From NCBI GenBank assembly GCA_002256345.1, contig NKIY01000005.1, positions 190,485 through 254,484 on the forward strand: a stretch of DNA of 64,000 bases, given 5' to 3'. Shown piece after piece: positions 35,408 through 45,202 of this stretch. The notes under the pieces were generated by a model. That model was not told where the DNA came from and did not search any database. It saw only the letters and a list, made by a program, of their open reading frames with translations. Both the position numbers and the translations under genes were made by a program. Within the stretch, counting starts at the first letter, position 1; each line of letters opens with the position of its first letter. Source of the stretch: Bradyrhizobiaceae bacterium PARB1 (lineage in GTDB: Bacteria > Pseudomonadota > Alphaproteobacteria > Rhizobiales > Xanthobacteraceae).

Positions 35408-35985
35408 GCCGCATTCGCCTTGTGCAGCGAGGGCGCTTCGCCCGGATCAGCGGCCGCCCAATCGGGCAGCTCAACCGCCGCACGGCGCATGGACGGCTCG
35501 AAGACCATCACGACGGCGACACCGAGCAGCATGAGAAGCTCGGTGATGTGCAGCCGCATGGCGGCAAGCTCGCCAACCTTCCAGGCCATCACCATGCCGG
35601 CAAAGGAAATTGCGCCGCCGATGCCAAGCGCCATCGCGAGCGCCTCGTCGCAGCCACCGGTCTTGCGGATCTTGGGTTGCGTGATGAAGGCGAGAAAGAC
35701 GGCGAAGAAAGCGACCACCGTCAGCTTGGCGAGCGCCAGCAACCACGCATAGCGCACGGTGCCGAAACTCGACAATTGCAGATAGTCGTTCAGAAATAGC
35801 GCGAGCGAAATGTTCGGGCGTTCGTAAAATCCCTGGATCGGCGAGACCATGATGCGGAACGCGAAGATGGTCCAGGTCGGGATGAAATAGCTTGCCAGCA
35901 GCGCACCGGTAACGGTGCTGATACGCCAGGTCTGGATCGTACCCTTTGCAGGCCCATTGTCCTGAAAAACGCTGTGCTCGGACAT
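35404..35985 (-). CDS. small multi-pass membrane protein of unknown function
   Basis: A 193-residue integral membrane protein I do not recognise. Hydrophobic segments lie near residues 24-50, 80-102, 115-135 and 140-162, with short loops. The N- and C-termini are polar, the C-terminus rich in Ala, Glu and Asp. Stretches such as YFIPTWTIFAFRIMVSPIQG are repeated in hypothetical proteins of bradyrhizobia that I recall, without known function. It is convergent with pcaC and stands alone. Confidence 0.72.
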   Translation of the reverse strand: MSEHSVFQDNGPAKGTIQTWRISTVTGALLASYFIPTWTIFAFRIMVSPIQGFYERPNISLALFLNDYLQLSSFGTVRYAWLLALAKLTVVAFFAVFLAFITQPKIRKTGGCDEALAMALGIGGAISFAGMVMAWKVGELAAMRLHITELLMLLGVAVVMVFEPSMRRAAVELPDWAAADPGEAPSLHKANAA

Positions 35986-36146
35986 CCCGCCATCGCCTCG
36001 TCTGCGACTCGCCCACGAGCCGGTATGGTTGACGGGGAGCTAACGCCGAGTCCGACAATGCGACAACGTAAACCAATTGGTAACCTTAATTTTCAGAAGG
36101 CGGGGAAAGCTGGCGCACGGCAAAGTTTCTGCTTGCCAAAAGAAAA

Positions 36147-36166
36147 GCCCCGCCTTTCGGCGGGGC
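36147..36166 (-). terminator. Rho-independent terminator of the small Gln/Gly-rich gene
   Basis: On the minus strand GCCCCGCC, loop GAAA, GGCGGGGC, then TTTTCTTTT. An 8-bp GC stem with a T-rich tail begins 34 bases after the stop codon of the small gene read on that strand. This supports transcription of that gene. Confidence 0.9.
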
Positions 36167-36199
36167 CTTCTTCAGGGGTGCTGGGAACACCGCTCTCTA

Positions 36200-36355
36200 T
36201 TAACGCTGCTGACCGGGCTTACCATGCCCCGGATCCTGCTGCTGGCCCGGACGGTGCTGCCCGCCCTGCTGGCCCTCATGGCCCTGACCGGGGTGCTGTG
36301 TCTGCTGACCCGGCTTACGCTGGTCTTGATCGTTCTGGCTCTGATTTTTCGACAC
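36200..36355 (-). CDS. 51-residue Gln/Gly/Pro-rich small protein
   Basis: A short gene with a GTG start at 36355, preceded by GGAGAA six bases upstream. The 51-residue product starts MSKNQSQNDQDQRKPGQQTQ and repeats GQQ, PGQ and HGQ-like units to its end. It has no signal peptide, no membrane segment and no Cys. A strong terminator follows 34 bases after the stop codon. Low-complexity proteins of this type are annotated in related genomes; their function is unknown. The alternative frame starting 17 bases earlier has no such pattern and is a worse candidate. Confidence 0.65.
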   Translation of the reverse strand: MSKNQSQNDQDQRKPGQQTQHPGQGHEGQQGGQHRPGQQQDPGHGKPGQQR

Positions 36356-36641
36356 TTGTCGTTCTCCATCGTTGAACCATCCAACCCACTCTCAACGCCG
36401 GTTCATAAAAGTCGTTTCAGTTCCCGCATGGTGATTGCAAGGCGGTTGCGCGGAGCAAATGTGACAGCGGAACCGTTTGCGCTGCAGCGAAAAACGGCAG
36501 GGACAGCTCAACTTAGCCGCACCTTACCCTGTTGCTGTCCCCGCAAAAGCGCTGTTAGAAAATGAAACAGCGACCGCGAGATTCCGGCTGTCGGGGTTTT
36601 AGCATCGGCGCAGACAAACACGGCAGCACGATACGGGGTCT

Positions 36642-37559
36642 ATGGATTATTTCGCCCAGCAACTGATCAACGGTCTCGTGCTCGGCTCGATCTACGGCCT
36701 GATCGCCATCGGTTACACCATGGTCTACGGCATCGTCGGCATGATCAATTTCGCCCATGGCGACATTTTCATGATCGGCGGCTTCATCGCGCTGATCACC
36801 TTTCTCATCCTCGTCTCCATCGGCCTCACCGCCGTGCCGGTGATCCTGCTGCTGGTGCTGCTGGTCTCCATGGCGATCACCTCGCTCTATGGCTGGACCA
36901 TCGAGCGCATCGCCTATCGGCCGCTGCGCCACTCGTTCCGCCTCGCGCCGATGCTGTCGGCGATCGGCATGTCCTTCGTGCTCACCAACTTCTCGCAGGT
37001 CTCGCAGGGCGCGCGCGTCAAGCCGGTGCCGCCGATCATCACTGGCGGCTATACGTTGCATGAAGGCGCCGACGGCTTTGCCATCCGCATCTCCAACATC
37101 CAGATCATCGTGGTGGTCACCACCTTGGTGCTGCTGGCGCTGTTCACCTATCTCGTCGCCCGCACGCGCCTCGGCCGCGACATGCGCGCCTGCGAGCAGG
37201 ACCAGAAGATGGCGTCGCTGCTCGGCGTCGATGTCGATCGCACGATCTCCATGACCTTCGTGATCGGCGCCGCGCTCGCCGCCGTCGCCGGCATGATGTA
37301 CCTGCTCTATTACGGCCTGGTGGATTTCTTCATGGGCTTCGTCGCCGGCATCAAGGCCTTCACCGCCGCCGTGCTCGGCGGCATCGGCTCGCTGCCCGGC
37401 GCCATGCTGGGCGGCCTCCTGATCGGCCTGATCGAGACGCTGTGGTCGGCCTATTTCTCGACGGAGTACAAGGACGTCGCCGCCTTCTCGATCCTGATCG
37501 TGGTGCTGATCTTCCTGCCCACCGGTCTGCTCGGCCGCCCCGAAGTCGAAAAAGTCTGA
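36642..37559 (+). CDS. livH: branched-chain amino acid ABC transporter permease LivH
   Basis: A 305-residue inner-membrane permease with about eight helices. It shows the LivH starter QQLINGLVLGSIYGLIAIGYT, the loop GMINFAHGDIFMIGGF, and the LivH coupling-region pattern RPLRHSFRLAPMLSAIGMS. It forms a channel with LivM. First gene of livHMGF. Start 36642 fits the family N-terminus. Confidence 0.96.
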   Translation: MDYFAQQLINGLVLGSIYGLIAIGYTMVYGIVGMINFAHGDIFMIGGFIALITFLILVSIGLTAVPVILLLVLLVSMAITSLYGWTIERIAYRPLRHSFRLAPMLSAIGMSFVLTNFSQVSQGARVKPVPPIITGGYTLHEGADGFAIRISNIQIIVVVTTLVLLALFTYLVARTRLGRDMRACEQDQKMASLLGVDVDRTISMTFVIGAALAAVAGMMYLLYYGLVDFFMGFVAGIKAFTAAVLGGIGSLPGAMLGGLLIGLIETLWSAYFSTEYKDVAAFSILIVVLIFLPTGLLGRPEVEKV

Positions 37560-37572
37560 GACGGGATCCGGC

Positions 37573-38895
37573 GTGGCAGTGACATCGACATCAAGCAAAA
37601 CTGCCCGCGGCCTCGACGTCGCATTCATCCTCAAGAAGGCCCTCATCTCTGCGCTGGTGGCGGTCGTACTGTTCTCGCTGATGATCGGCGTGCGCACCGA
37701 AGCCGGCCCGACCGGGCAACTCATTTACTGGACGCGCTTCGGCGATCTCGCCGCCATGGTCGCCACGGTCTTTGGCGGCAGCATACTGTTCGAGCTGCTG
37801 CGCCACTGGTGGGGACCGATCGAGAAGGTGCGGATCATGCCGCCGTCCGCCACCCGGGCGCTATCGCTCGCGGGCCGGGCATTGGTGCCGTTGCTCCTGA
37901 TCTTCGCCTTCCTCGTTCCGGTGATCTTCTACAACGAGCGCTACATCCTCGATCTCGGCATTCTCGTGCTGACCTATGTCATGCTCGGCTGGGGCCTCAA
38001 TATCGTGGTCGGCCTCGCCGGGCTGCTCGATCTCGGTTACGTCGCTTTCTATGCCGTCGGCGCCTACTCCTACGCGCTGCTGGCCACGACCTTCGGCTGG
38101 TCGTTCTGGATCTGCCTGCCGCTGGCCGGCATTCTCGCGGCCTTCTTCGGCATCCTGCTCGGCTTCCCGGTGCTGCGCCTGCGCGGTGACTATCTCGCCA
38201 TCGTCACCCTCGCTTTCGGCGAAATCATCCGCCTCGTGCTGCTGAACTGGCAATCGCTCACCGGCGGCCCGAACGGCGTTTCCGGGATTCCGCGCCCGAC
38301 CATGTTCGGTATTCCGCTGACACCGGGCGATGACGGATTGGCTGCCATGCTTGGCATCGAGTTCTCACCGACGCACCGTATCGTCTTCCTGTTCTATCTC
38401 ATCCTCGCGCTGGCCCTGATCACCAACTGGGCCACCATTCGCCTGCGCCGCCTGCCCATAGGCCGCGCCTGGGAAGCGCTACGCGAGGACGAGGTCGCCT
38501 GCCGTGCGCTTGGCATCAACACGACGACGACGAAACTCACCGCCTTCGCCATCGGCGCGATGTTCGGCGGTTTCGCCGGCGCCTTCTTCGCCACGCGGCA
38601 GGGCTTCATCAGCCCGGAGAGTTTCACATTCCACGAGTCGGCGCTGGTGCTGGCCATTGTGGTCCTAGGCGGCATGGGCTCGCAGCTCGGCGTCGCGCTC
38701 GCAGCCCTTGCGCTGATCGGCGGCTTCGAACTGTTCCGCGGCCTCGAACAATTCCGCATGCTGGTGTTCGGCATGGCCATGGTGCTCTTGATGATCTGGC
38801 GCCCGCGCGGCCTGATCGGCCACCGTGCGCCCACCGTCTTTCTCGAACGCAATCAGGCGATCTCCTCCGAATTCGTGAAGGAGGGTGCGGGATGA
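37573..38895 (+). CDS. livM: branched-chain amino acid ABC transporter permease LivM
   Basis: A 440-residue permease with about ten helices. The extra N-terminal region of about 110 residues before the core is normal for the long LivM type. It shows LTYVMLGWGLNIVVGLAGLL, GYVAFYAVGAYSYALL and REDEVACRALGIN, the LivM EAA-type loop. It starts with GTG 13 bases after livH and ends overlapping livG by four bases (ATGA), so the operon is tightly coupled. Confidence 0.95.
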   Translation: MAVTSTSSKTARGLDVAFILKKALISALVAVVLFSLMIGVRTEAGPTGQLIYWTRFGDLAAMVATVFGGSILFELLRHWWGPIEKVRIMPPSATRALSLAGRALVPLLLIFAFLVPVIFYNERYILDLGILVLTYVMLGWGLNIVVGLAGLLDLGYVAFYAVGAYSYALLATTFGWSFWICLPLAGILAAFFGILLGFPVLRLRGDYLAIVTLAFGEIIRLVLLNWQSLTGGPNGVSGIPRPTMFGIPLTPGDDGLAAMLGIEFSPTHRIVFLFYLILALALITNWATIRLRRLPIGRAWEALREDEVACRALGINTTTTKLTAFAIGAMFGGFAGAFFATRQGFISPESFTFHESALVLAIVVLGGMGSQLGVALAALALIGGFELFRGLEQFRMLVFGMAMVLLMIWRPRGLIGHRAPTVFLERNQAISSEFVKEGAG

Positions 38896-39719
38896 TCAAC
38901 GATATTCTGAGCGTCGAAAATCTCACCATGCGTTTCGGCGGCATCGTCGCCGTCAACGATCTGTCCTTCACCGCGGAGCGCGGCAAGATCACCGCGCTGA
39001 TCGGCCCCAACGGCGCCGGCAAGACCACGGTGTTCAACTGCATCACCGGTTTCTACAAGCCGACATCGGGCACCATCCGCCTGCGCCATTCGGATAGCGA
39101 ATGGCGGCTCGAGACGCTGAACGATTTCCGTATTTCGAAGGTGGCGAAGGTCGCGCGCACTTTCCAGAATATCCGCCTGTTTCCCGGCATGACCGCGCTG
39201 GAGAACCTGATGGTGGCGCAGCACAACGCGCTGATGCGCGCCTCCGGTTACACCTTTCTCGGCCTGTTCGGCGTACCCTCTTATCGTGACGCCGAAAGAG
39301 CGGCGATCGACCTGTCCCGCTACTGGCTCGATCGGATTGGCTTGCTGGGTCGTGCCGACGAAGCCGCGGGCAATCTGCCTTATGGCGACCAGCGCCGTCT
39401 CGAAATCGTCCGCGCCATGTGTACCGAGCCGGCGCTGCTCTGCCTCGACGAGCCGGCCGCGGGCCTCAATGCCAAGGAAAGCGGCGAGCTCAACGAACTG
39501 CTGCTGCGCATCCGCGGCGAGCATGGCACCTCGATCCTGCTCATCGAGCATGACATGTCTGTCGTGATGGAGATCTCCGACCACATCAATGTGCTCGACT
39601 ACGGCGTGAAGATCGCAGACGGCACGCCACAGGAAATTCGCGACGATCCGAAAGTGATCGCGGCCTATCTCGGCGCCGATGAGGAAGAAGCGATCGCTGT
39701 CATGGAGGGCGCGACGTGA
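38892..39719 (+). CDS. livG: branched-chain amino acid ABC transporter ATPase LivG
   Basis: A 275-residue ABC ATPase. Walker A is GPNGAGKTT near residue 41. The signature motif reads NLPYGDQRRLE, where the common LSGGQ is changed to LPYGDQ as is usual in LivG. Walker B is LLCLDEPAAGLN, and the H-loop follows. It starts inside the last codons of livM. The stop lies 16 bases before a long repeat that separates it from livF. Confidence 0.96.
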   Translation: MINDILSVENLTMRFGGIVAVNDLSFTAERGKITALIGPNGAGKTTVFNCITGFYKPTSGTIRLRHSDSEWRLETLNDFRISKVAKVARTFQNIRLFPGMTALENLMVAQHNALMRASGYTFLGLFGVPSYRDAERAAIDLSRYWLDRIGLLGRADEAAGNLPYGDQRRLEIVRAMCTEPALLCLDEPAAGLNAKESGELNELLLRIRGEHGTSILLIEHDMSVVMEISDHINVLDYGVKIADGTPQEIRDDPKVIAAYLGADEEEAIAVMEGAT

Positions 39720-39735
39720 GCGCCACCCTTCCCTT

Positions 39736-39855
39736 GTCCCGGACACGCTGCAGCGCTTGCGCTGCTGCGCAGAGCCGGAACCACCACACTCACCGCGCTT
39801 CGTGCGGCCCCGGCTCTGCGAAGCAATACTTCGTATTGCATCGCGTCCCGGGCAC
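39736..39855. repeat. long imperfect palindromic repeat inside the liv operon
   Basis: A 120-base element between livG and livF, related to the one at 31965-32087. Shared words include GTCCCGG, CTGCGCAGAGCCGG and CCCCGGCTCTGCG, in inverted order. The end lies next to the livF ribosome-binding site (GGAGG at 39856-39860). Confidence 0.8.
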
Positions 39856-39867
39856 GGAGGTCACGGC

Positions 39868-40611
<744 letters not shown>

Positions 40612-40830
40612 GCGGCCCCACCCAGGCTGCTTCACTAGAGCGATACTAAACTGCGGCTCGCCACATGCTGGATAACCGGCGCGGCACGTAGAAAACTGTT
40701 TTCACTACCATTTCGATGCCGCTGCCGCCGAATGCCGACTGCATCGCCGGTCCATGCATCTCTACGGTCATTGCACGAGGCCCACACTCGCCATAGTGGA
40801 CAATGGCTTCATCCTCGAGCGAGTCCAACC

Positions 40831-41871
40831 ATGATCGTCACCACCCGCGCTTGCGCGGCATCACTGGCATTGTTGGCGCTGGCATGGGCCGCGCCGGCGA
40901 CTGCCGAAACCTTCTTCGTCGATCCGGCGCTTCCCACCTATGTGCCCGACACAGCCAAGCCCTCCAACAGCGCCCCCTATGTCAACGCCGATGGCGCGAT
41001 CCGGATTGGCGGTGCGGCGCATGCCAAATTCGCGGTGGAACGCGCCAACGCGCTCTATGCGAAGACGCATCCCGGCATCAAGCTGGTCGATATCTCCGCC
41101 GGCGCAGAAACCGCCATCCCCAACCTGACTTATAATCGCATTCTGGTCGGTTCGATGGGGCGCCCGATCAAGCTTCTGGAAGCCGCCGGCTTCAAGAGTG
41201 CGTTCGGCTCGGAGCCGATCGAAATCAAAGTCGCGAATGCCGCCAATGATACGTCCCAGAAACTCGCGACATCGCTCGCCGTCTATGTCCATCGCGACAA
41301 TCCGCTGACGCAGCTCACCACCAAGCAGGTGGCACAGATGCTCACAATCGGCAACGATGGCGGCGACTTCTCGCGCTGGGGCCAGCTTGGCCTTACCGGC
41401 GAATGGACCAAGCGGCTGATACATCCACTTGGCACCCCACAATATAGTGGTTTCGGCACCTGGATGATGGCCAACCGGCTCGGCGGCCGGCCCTACAGCA
41501 CACGCTACGAGGAATATGCCTCAACGGACGAATTGCTGAAGCGGCTTTCGAGCGAACCCGGCGGCATCACGGTCGCTGCAATCGGACGCGAGACCGACAA
41601 GATCAAACAGGTCGCCGTGTCTGAATCCGCGAATGGCCCATTCATCAAGGGAACGCCGGCCGAGATCCAGGCCAACAGTTACCCCTATCGCCGCTATCTG
41701 TATTTCTACGCACGCCGCGAGGCGAATGGGAAGATCGATGCGGTCGCCGCCGATTATCTGAAGCTGCTGCTGTCGAAGGAAGGCCAAGAGATATTCGCCG
41801 GACAGGCCAATGGCTACATCCCCCTCAGCGCCGACGACGCGGCCATCGAACGTGCAAAGCTCGACCAATGA
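40831..41871 (+). CDS. PstS-like periplasmic substrate-binding protein (first of tandem pair)
   Basis: A 346-residue exported binding protein of the PstS-like (PBP superfamily, type II) class. A signal peptide ends near ATAETF at residue 26. PstS-like features are the SAGAETAIPNLTYNRILVGS loop, VYVHRDNPLTQLTTKQVAQM and GYIPLSADDAAIERAK near the end. The TGST-type phosphate loop is not obvious, so the ligand may not be phosphate. It overlaps the next gene by four bases. There is no pstCAB, phoU or phoR nearby. Confidence 0.82.
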   Translation: MIVTTRACAASLALLALAWAAPATAETFFVDPALPTYVPDTAKPSNSAPYVNADGAIRIGGAAHAKFAVERANALYAKTHPGIKLVDISAGAETAIPNLTYNRILVGSMGRPIKLLEAAGFKSAFGSEPIEIKVANAANDTSQKLATSLAVYVHRDNPLTQLTTKQVAQMLTIGNDGGDFSRWGQLGLTGEWTKRLIHPLGTPQYSGFGTWMMANRLGGRPYSTRYEEYASTDELLKRLSSEPGGITVAAIGRETDKIKQVAVSESANGPFIKGTPAEIQANSYPYRRYLYFYARREANGKIDAVAADYLKLLLSKEGQEIFAGQANGYIPLSADDAAIERAKLDQ

Positions 41872-42875
41872 AACAGACACTCCCTCTCCTCGCTTTTTTG
41901 ATCGGCCTCTCCGGCGCCCAGGCGCAAGACGCCAAATCGAAGCCGACGACCGTTGTCAAAGACGCCAGCTATCTGTTGCCGGATGGCCGCCTCGCGCTGC
42001 ATGGCGACGAAGCACTGGCACCTGTCACCGACGCGCTGAACGCAAAATTCGCCGAGACACATCCCGGCTTCAAATTCGCTCCCGTGCTCAAAGGCTCCGC
42101 GACCGCGCTGCCGGCACTGGCAGCCGGCGCCACGGCGATCGGATTCGTGGTCGGCGAAGCCACCCGCTCCGATGTGCGTGCCTTCAAGGCCATCAACAAG
42201 CACGACCCGCTCGCCATCAAGATCGGCTATGCCGGTCATGGCTCCCGCGCTGGCGGCAGGACACCGCCTGCGGTCTATGTCCACAGCTCCAATCCGCTGC
42301 AGGGCCTGACCATGACGCAGCTCGCCAGCCTATTCACCTCAGGCTCGCCCGGCGGCGACATCAACACCTGGAGCCAGCTCGGCGTCGCCGGCAGCTGGGG
42401 TAATCGCCGCATCCACCTCTACGGCCAGCGCGATGACGGCGACTTCTCCACCAGCCTGCGGCTGGCCCGCCTCGGCGGCATGCCCTTCGCCGGACATTAC
42501 GAGCCGCTGGCAGATGACGCCGCGGCGCTGCAGGCCGTGGCACAAGACCCTTATGGCATCGCCATCGTCGATTGGCTGGATGCGAAACCGCGAGACGGCG
42601 TCCGCGTCATTCCGCTGGCAAGCGATGCCGGCAAACCCTTCGCCAAGCCGGACAAGACCGATGTCGCGCGAGGTGCCTATCCGCTGACACCTGCGATCAC
42701 GCTCTACATGGCACGCCCGAACAAACAGCTTGAACCGTGGATCAGGGATTATCTGACAATGGCGCTGTCGGACGAGGGCCAGGCGATCATCGCGCGCTTC
42801 GCGGATGACGCCACGGGCTTCCTGCCGCTATCCGCAAGCGACCTGCAGGTGGAGCGGGAAAAGGCAAAGGATTGA
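41868..42875 (+). CDS. PstS-like periplasmic substrate-binding protein (second of tandem pair)
   Basis: A 335-residue exported binding protein resembling the preceding one in fold and key blocks (VYVHSSNPLQGLTMTQLASL, SWGNRRIHLYGQRDDGDF, GFLPLSASDLQVEREKAK). A signal peptide ends near SGAQAQ at residue 20. It starts inside the last codons of the upstream gene (ATGA overlap), so the two are translated together. The pair looks like an old duplication that has diverged a good deal. Function and ligand are unknown. Confidence 0.82.
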   Translation: MKQTLPLLAFLIGLSGAQAQDAKSKPTTVVKDASYLLPDGRLALHGDEALAPVTDALNAKFAETHPGFKFAPVLKGSATALPALAAGATAIGFVVGEATRSDVRAFKAINKHDPLAIKIGYAGHGSRAGGRTPPAVYVHSSNPLQGLTMTQLASLFTSGSPGGDINTWSQLGVAGSWGNRRIHLYGQRDDGDFSTSLRLARLGGMPFAGHYEPLADDAAALQAVAQDPYGIAIVDWLDAKPRDGVRVIPLASDAGKPFAKPDKTDVARGAYPLTPAITLYMARPNKQLEPWIRDYLTMALSDEGQAIIARFADDATGFLPLSASDLQVEREKAKD

Positions 42876-43061
42876 TATGCTTGCGCCCGGACGCATCGCG
42901 TTGGGGCGACGGATTGACCGGCTCCGATTGCGGCGGCGAAGTGCCGCAGTCGGCCCGGTTGCACCTTGAAAATTGCCGATGACTTCACGCGAAAATCATC
43001 GGACACTCTCGTGTCATCCACCCGGCCGCACGGCCCTGTTTCGGATCATCGCGAGGATCAT

Positions 43062-44186
43062 ATGAAACCCATCAAGCTCATCGGCAAGATAACCGGTCTG
43101 GCTTTTGCCGCATCGCTGCTGTCGTCCGCAGCCTTTGCGCAGGACATCAATGTCGCGGTGGCGGGCCCCATGACGGGCAGCGAATCGGCCTTCGGCCGGC
43201 AGATGAAGAACGGCGCCGATCAGGCTGTGGCCGACATCAATGCCGCCGGTGGTGTGCTCGGCAAGAAGCTGGCGCTGCAGGTGGGCGACGATGCTTGCGA
43301 TCCCAAGCAGGCGCGCTCGATTGCCGAGAAACTGTCCGGCTCGAAAGTACCGTTCGTGGCCGGCCACTTCTGCTCGTCGTCGTCGATCCCGGCCTCGGAA
43401 GCCTATGCCGACAGCAATGTGCTGCAGATCACCCCGGCCTCGACCAATCCGCTGTTCACCGAGCGCAAGCTCAACAATGTGCTGCGCGTCTGCGGCCGCG
43501 ACGACCAGCAGGGCCTCGTCGCCGCCGATTACATTGCGAAGAACTACAAGGGCAAGAACGTCGCGATCCTCAACGACAAGACCACTTACGGCAAGGGTCT
43601 CGCCGACGAGACCAAGAAGGCGCTCAACAAAGCCGGCTTCACCGAAAAGATGTTCGAGAGCTACAACAAGGGCGACAAGGATTTTAACTCGATCGTCTCG
43701 CGCCTGAAGCGCGACAACATCGATCTCGTCTATGTCGGCGGCTATCATCAGGAAGCCGGCCTGATCCTGCGCCAGATGCGCGACCAGGGCCTCAAGACCG
43801 TGCTGATGGCCGGTGACGCCATGAACGACAAGGAATTCGCCTCGATCACCGGCCCGGCCGCGGAGGGCACGCTGTTCACCTTCGGCCCCGACCCGCGCAA
43901 CAAGCCGACCGCGAAGGCCATCGTCGAGAAGTTCAAGGCCAAGAACATCGATCCGGAAGGCTACACGCTCTACACCTATGCCGCCTTCCAGGTGTGGTCG
44001 CAGGCCGCCGCCAAGGCCGGCTCCACCGACCTGAAGAAGGTGATGGACACCATCAAGGCCGGCGAATGGGACACCGTGCTCGGCAAGATGGCCTTCGACG
44101 CCAAGGGCGACATCAAGGCGATCGACTACGTCGTCTACAAGTGGGATGCCAAAGGCAACTACGCGGAGCTGGGTAAGGGAAGCTGA
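43062..44186 (+). CDS. livK: branched-chain amino acid ABC transporter substrate-binding protein LivK-like
   Basis: A 374-residue periplasmic binding protein. Signal peptide ends at AFAQDI near residue 28. Family stretches are NVAVAGPMTGSESAFGRQMK, DDACDPKQARSIAEKL, and SYNKGDKDFNSIVSRLK. Start 43062 has GAGG eight bases upstream. It is in the same direction as livHMGF 2.4 kb upstream and is the likely binding partner, though two PstS-like genes lie between. Codon and composition look like those of a highly expressed protein (Lys-rich, few rare codons). Confidence 0.94.
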   Translation: MKPIKLIGKITGLAFAASLLSSAAFAQDINVAVAGPMTGSESAFGRQMKNGADQAVADINAAGGVLGKKLALQVGDDACDPKQARSIAEKLSGSKVPFVAGHFCSSSSIPASEAYADSNVLQITPASTNPLFTERKLNNVLRVCGRDDQQGLVAADYIAKNYKGKNVAILNDKTTYGKGLADETKKALNKAGFTEKMFESYNKGDKDFNSIVSRLKRDNIDLVYVGGYHQEAGLILRQMRDQGLKTVLMAGDAMNDKEFASITGPAAEGTLFTFGPDPRNKPTAKAIVEKFKAKNIDPEGYTLYTYAAFQVWSQAAAKAGSTDLKKVMDTIKAGEWDTVLGKMAFDAKGDIKAIDYVVYKWDAKGNYAELGKGS

Positions 44187-44196
44187 GGCGATTCTT

Positions 44197-44333
44197 CCTT
44201 CTCCCCTTGTGGGAGAAGGTGCCTTCGCGAAGCGAAGGCGGATGAGGGGTGACTAGGCTCGGAGCTTGTGGCTACCCCTCACCCGTCTCGACTGCTTCGC
44301 AGTCGATCCACCCTCTCCCACAAGGGGAGAGGG
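44197..44333. repeat. intergenic repeat, rhizobial type
   Basis: Two self-paired arms at 44197-44219 and 44311-44333 (both built on TCTCCC...GGGAGA) flank about 90 bases with further inverted words. This is a known kind of Bradyrhizobium repeat. It follows livK and the next gene is convergent, so it may stop transcripts from both sides. Confidence 0.8.
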
Positions 44334-44346
44334 AAACGAGAACAAC

Positions 44347-45081
44347 TCACCCGAAATTCTGCAATGCGGGAAACGTCTCCAGCAGCCAGATGCTGGCATT
44401 GGCGATGCCGCCGGTGAGGAATGCGATGCCGGTGAGGATCATCAGCGCGCCCATCACCCGCTCCACATGCACCAGATGCTTCTTCATCCGCGCGAACACG
44501 CTGGAGAAGCGCTCCACCATGAAGGCCGCGATCAGGAACGGAATGCCGAGCCCGAGCGAATAGATTGCCAGCAGCCCCGCCCCCTTGGTCACCGTCGCCT
44601 CGGCCGCTGCCACCGACAGGATCGCGGCCAGGATCGGCCCGATGCAGGGTGTCCATCCAAACGCAAATGCAAGGCCCATGGCATAGGCGCCCCACAGGCC
44701 CACCGGCTTCGGCATCGCCAGGCGCCCTTCGCGCATCAGCAAGCGGATCCGCGTCAGGCCAAGGAAATGCAGCCCCATCAGAATGATCAGCACGCCGGCA
44801 ACGATGGATAACTGCGCTGCATAGGCGCGGATGACGCTGCCGATCAGGCTGGCGCTGGCGCCGAGAAGAACGAATACAGTAGAGAAGCCGAGCACGAAGA
44901 CCAGCGCCGAGATCATCACCGCGCGCCGGGACACCGCCTCCTGCTCGTCATTGGCGACATGTTCGATGGTCGCGCCCGTGAGATAGATGAGATAGGGCGG
45001 CACCAGCGGCAGCACGCAAGGCGACAGGAAACTGACAATGCCGGCAATCAGCGCAGCGGGGATCGTGACATCCGTGATCAT
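44347..45081 (-). CDS. ccdA: cytochrome c biogenesis protein CcdA
   Basis: A 244-residue membrane protein with six helices of the DsbD/CcdA type. The two redox Cys are in SFLSPCVLPLVPP and WTPCIGPILA, in transmembrane helices 1 and 4. It takes electrons from thioredoxin and passes them to periplasmic thiol reductases needed for c-type cytochrome maturation or disulfide repair. No ccm genes are in the window. Start at 45081 fits the family N-terminus. Confidence 0.93.
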   Translation of the reverse strand: MITDVTIPAALIAGIVSFLSPCVLPLVPPYLIYLTGATIEHVANDEQEAVSRRAVMISALVFVLGFSTVFVLLGASASLIGSVIRAYAAQLSIVAGVLIILMGLHFLGLTRIRLLMREGRLAMPKPVGLWGAYAMGLAFAFGWTPCIGPILAAILSVAAAEATVTKGAGLLAIYSLGLGIPFLIAAFMVERFSSVFARMKKHLVHVERVMGALMILTGIAFLTGGIANASIWLLETFPALQNFG

Positions 45082-45202
45082 GCGGCTAGATGCACTGCGC
45101 GCGCGCCGACATGCAAGCGTGTTAGATCAGGGACTGTGGAGTTGATGCGGTTGTGATCGGGCGTGATCGGCATCGCAGCATAAAATTGCCGGGAGGAACC
45201 AG

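Noticed and set aside
36172-36384. 70-codon minus-strand open frame overlapping the small Gln/Gly gene
   Set aside because: The sequence in this frame is an Arg/Ser-rich mixture, while the other frame gives consistent PGQQ repeats, a spaced ribosome-binding site and a stop before the terminator.
36555-37724. 389-codon minus-strand open frame rich in Asp, His and Glu
   Set aside because: It is antisense to livH, whose membrane helices and motifs are clear; the charged composition comes from the complement of hydrophobic codons.
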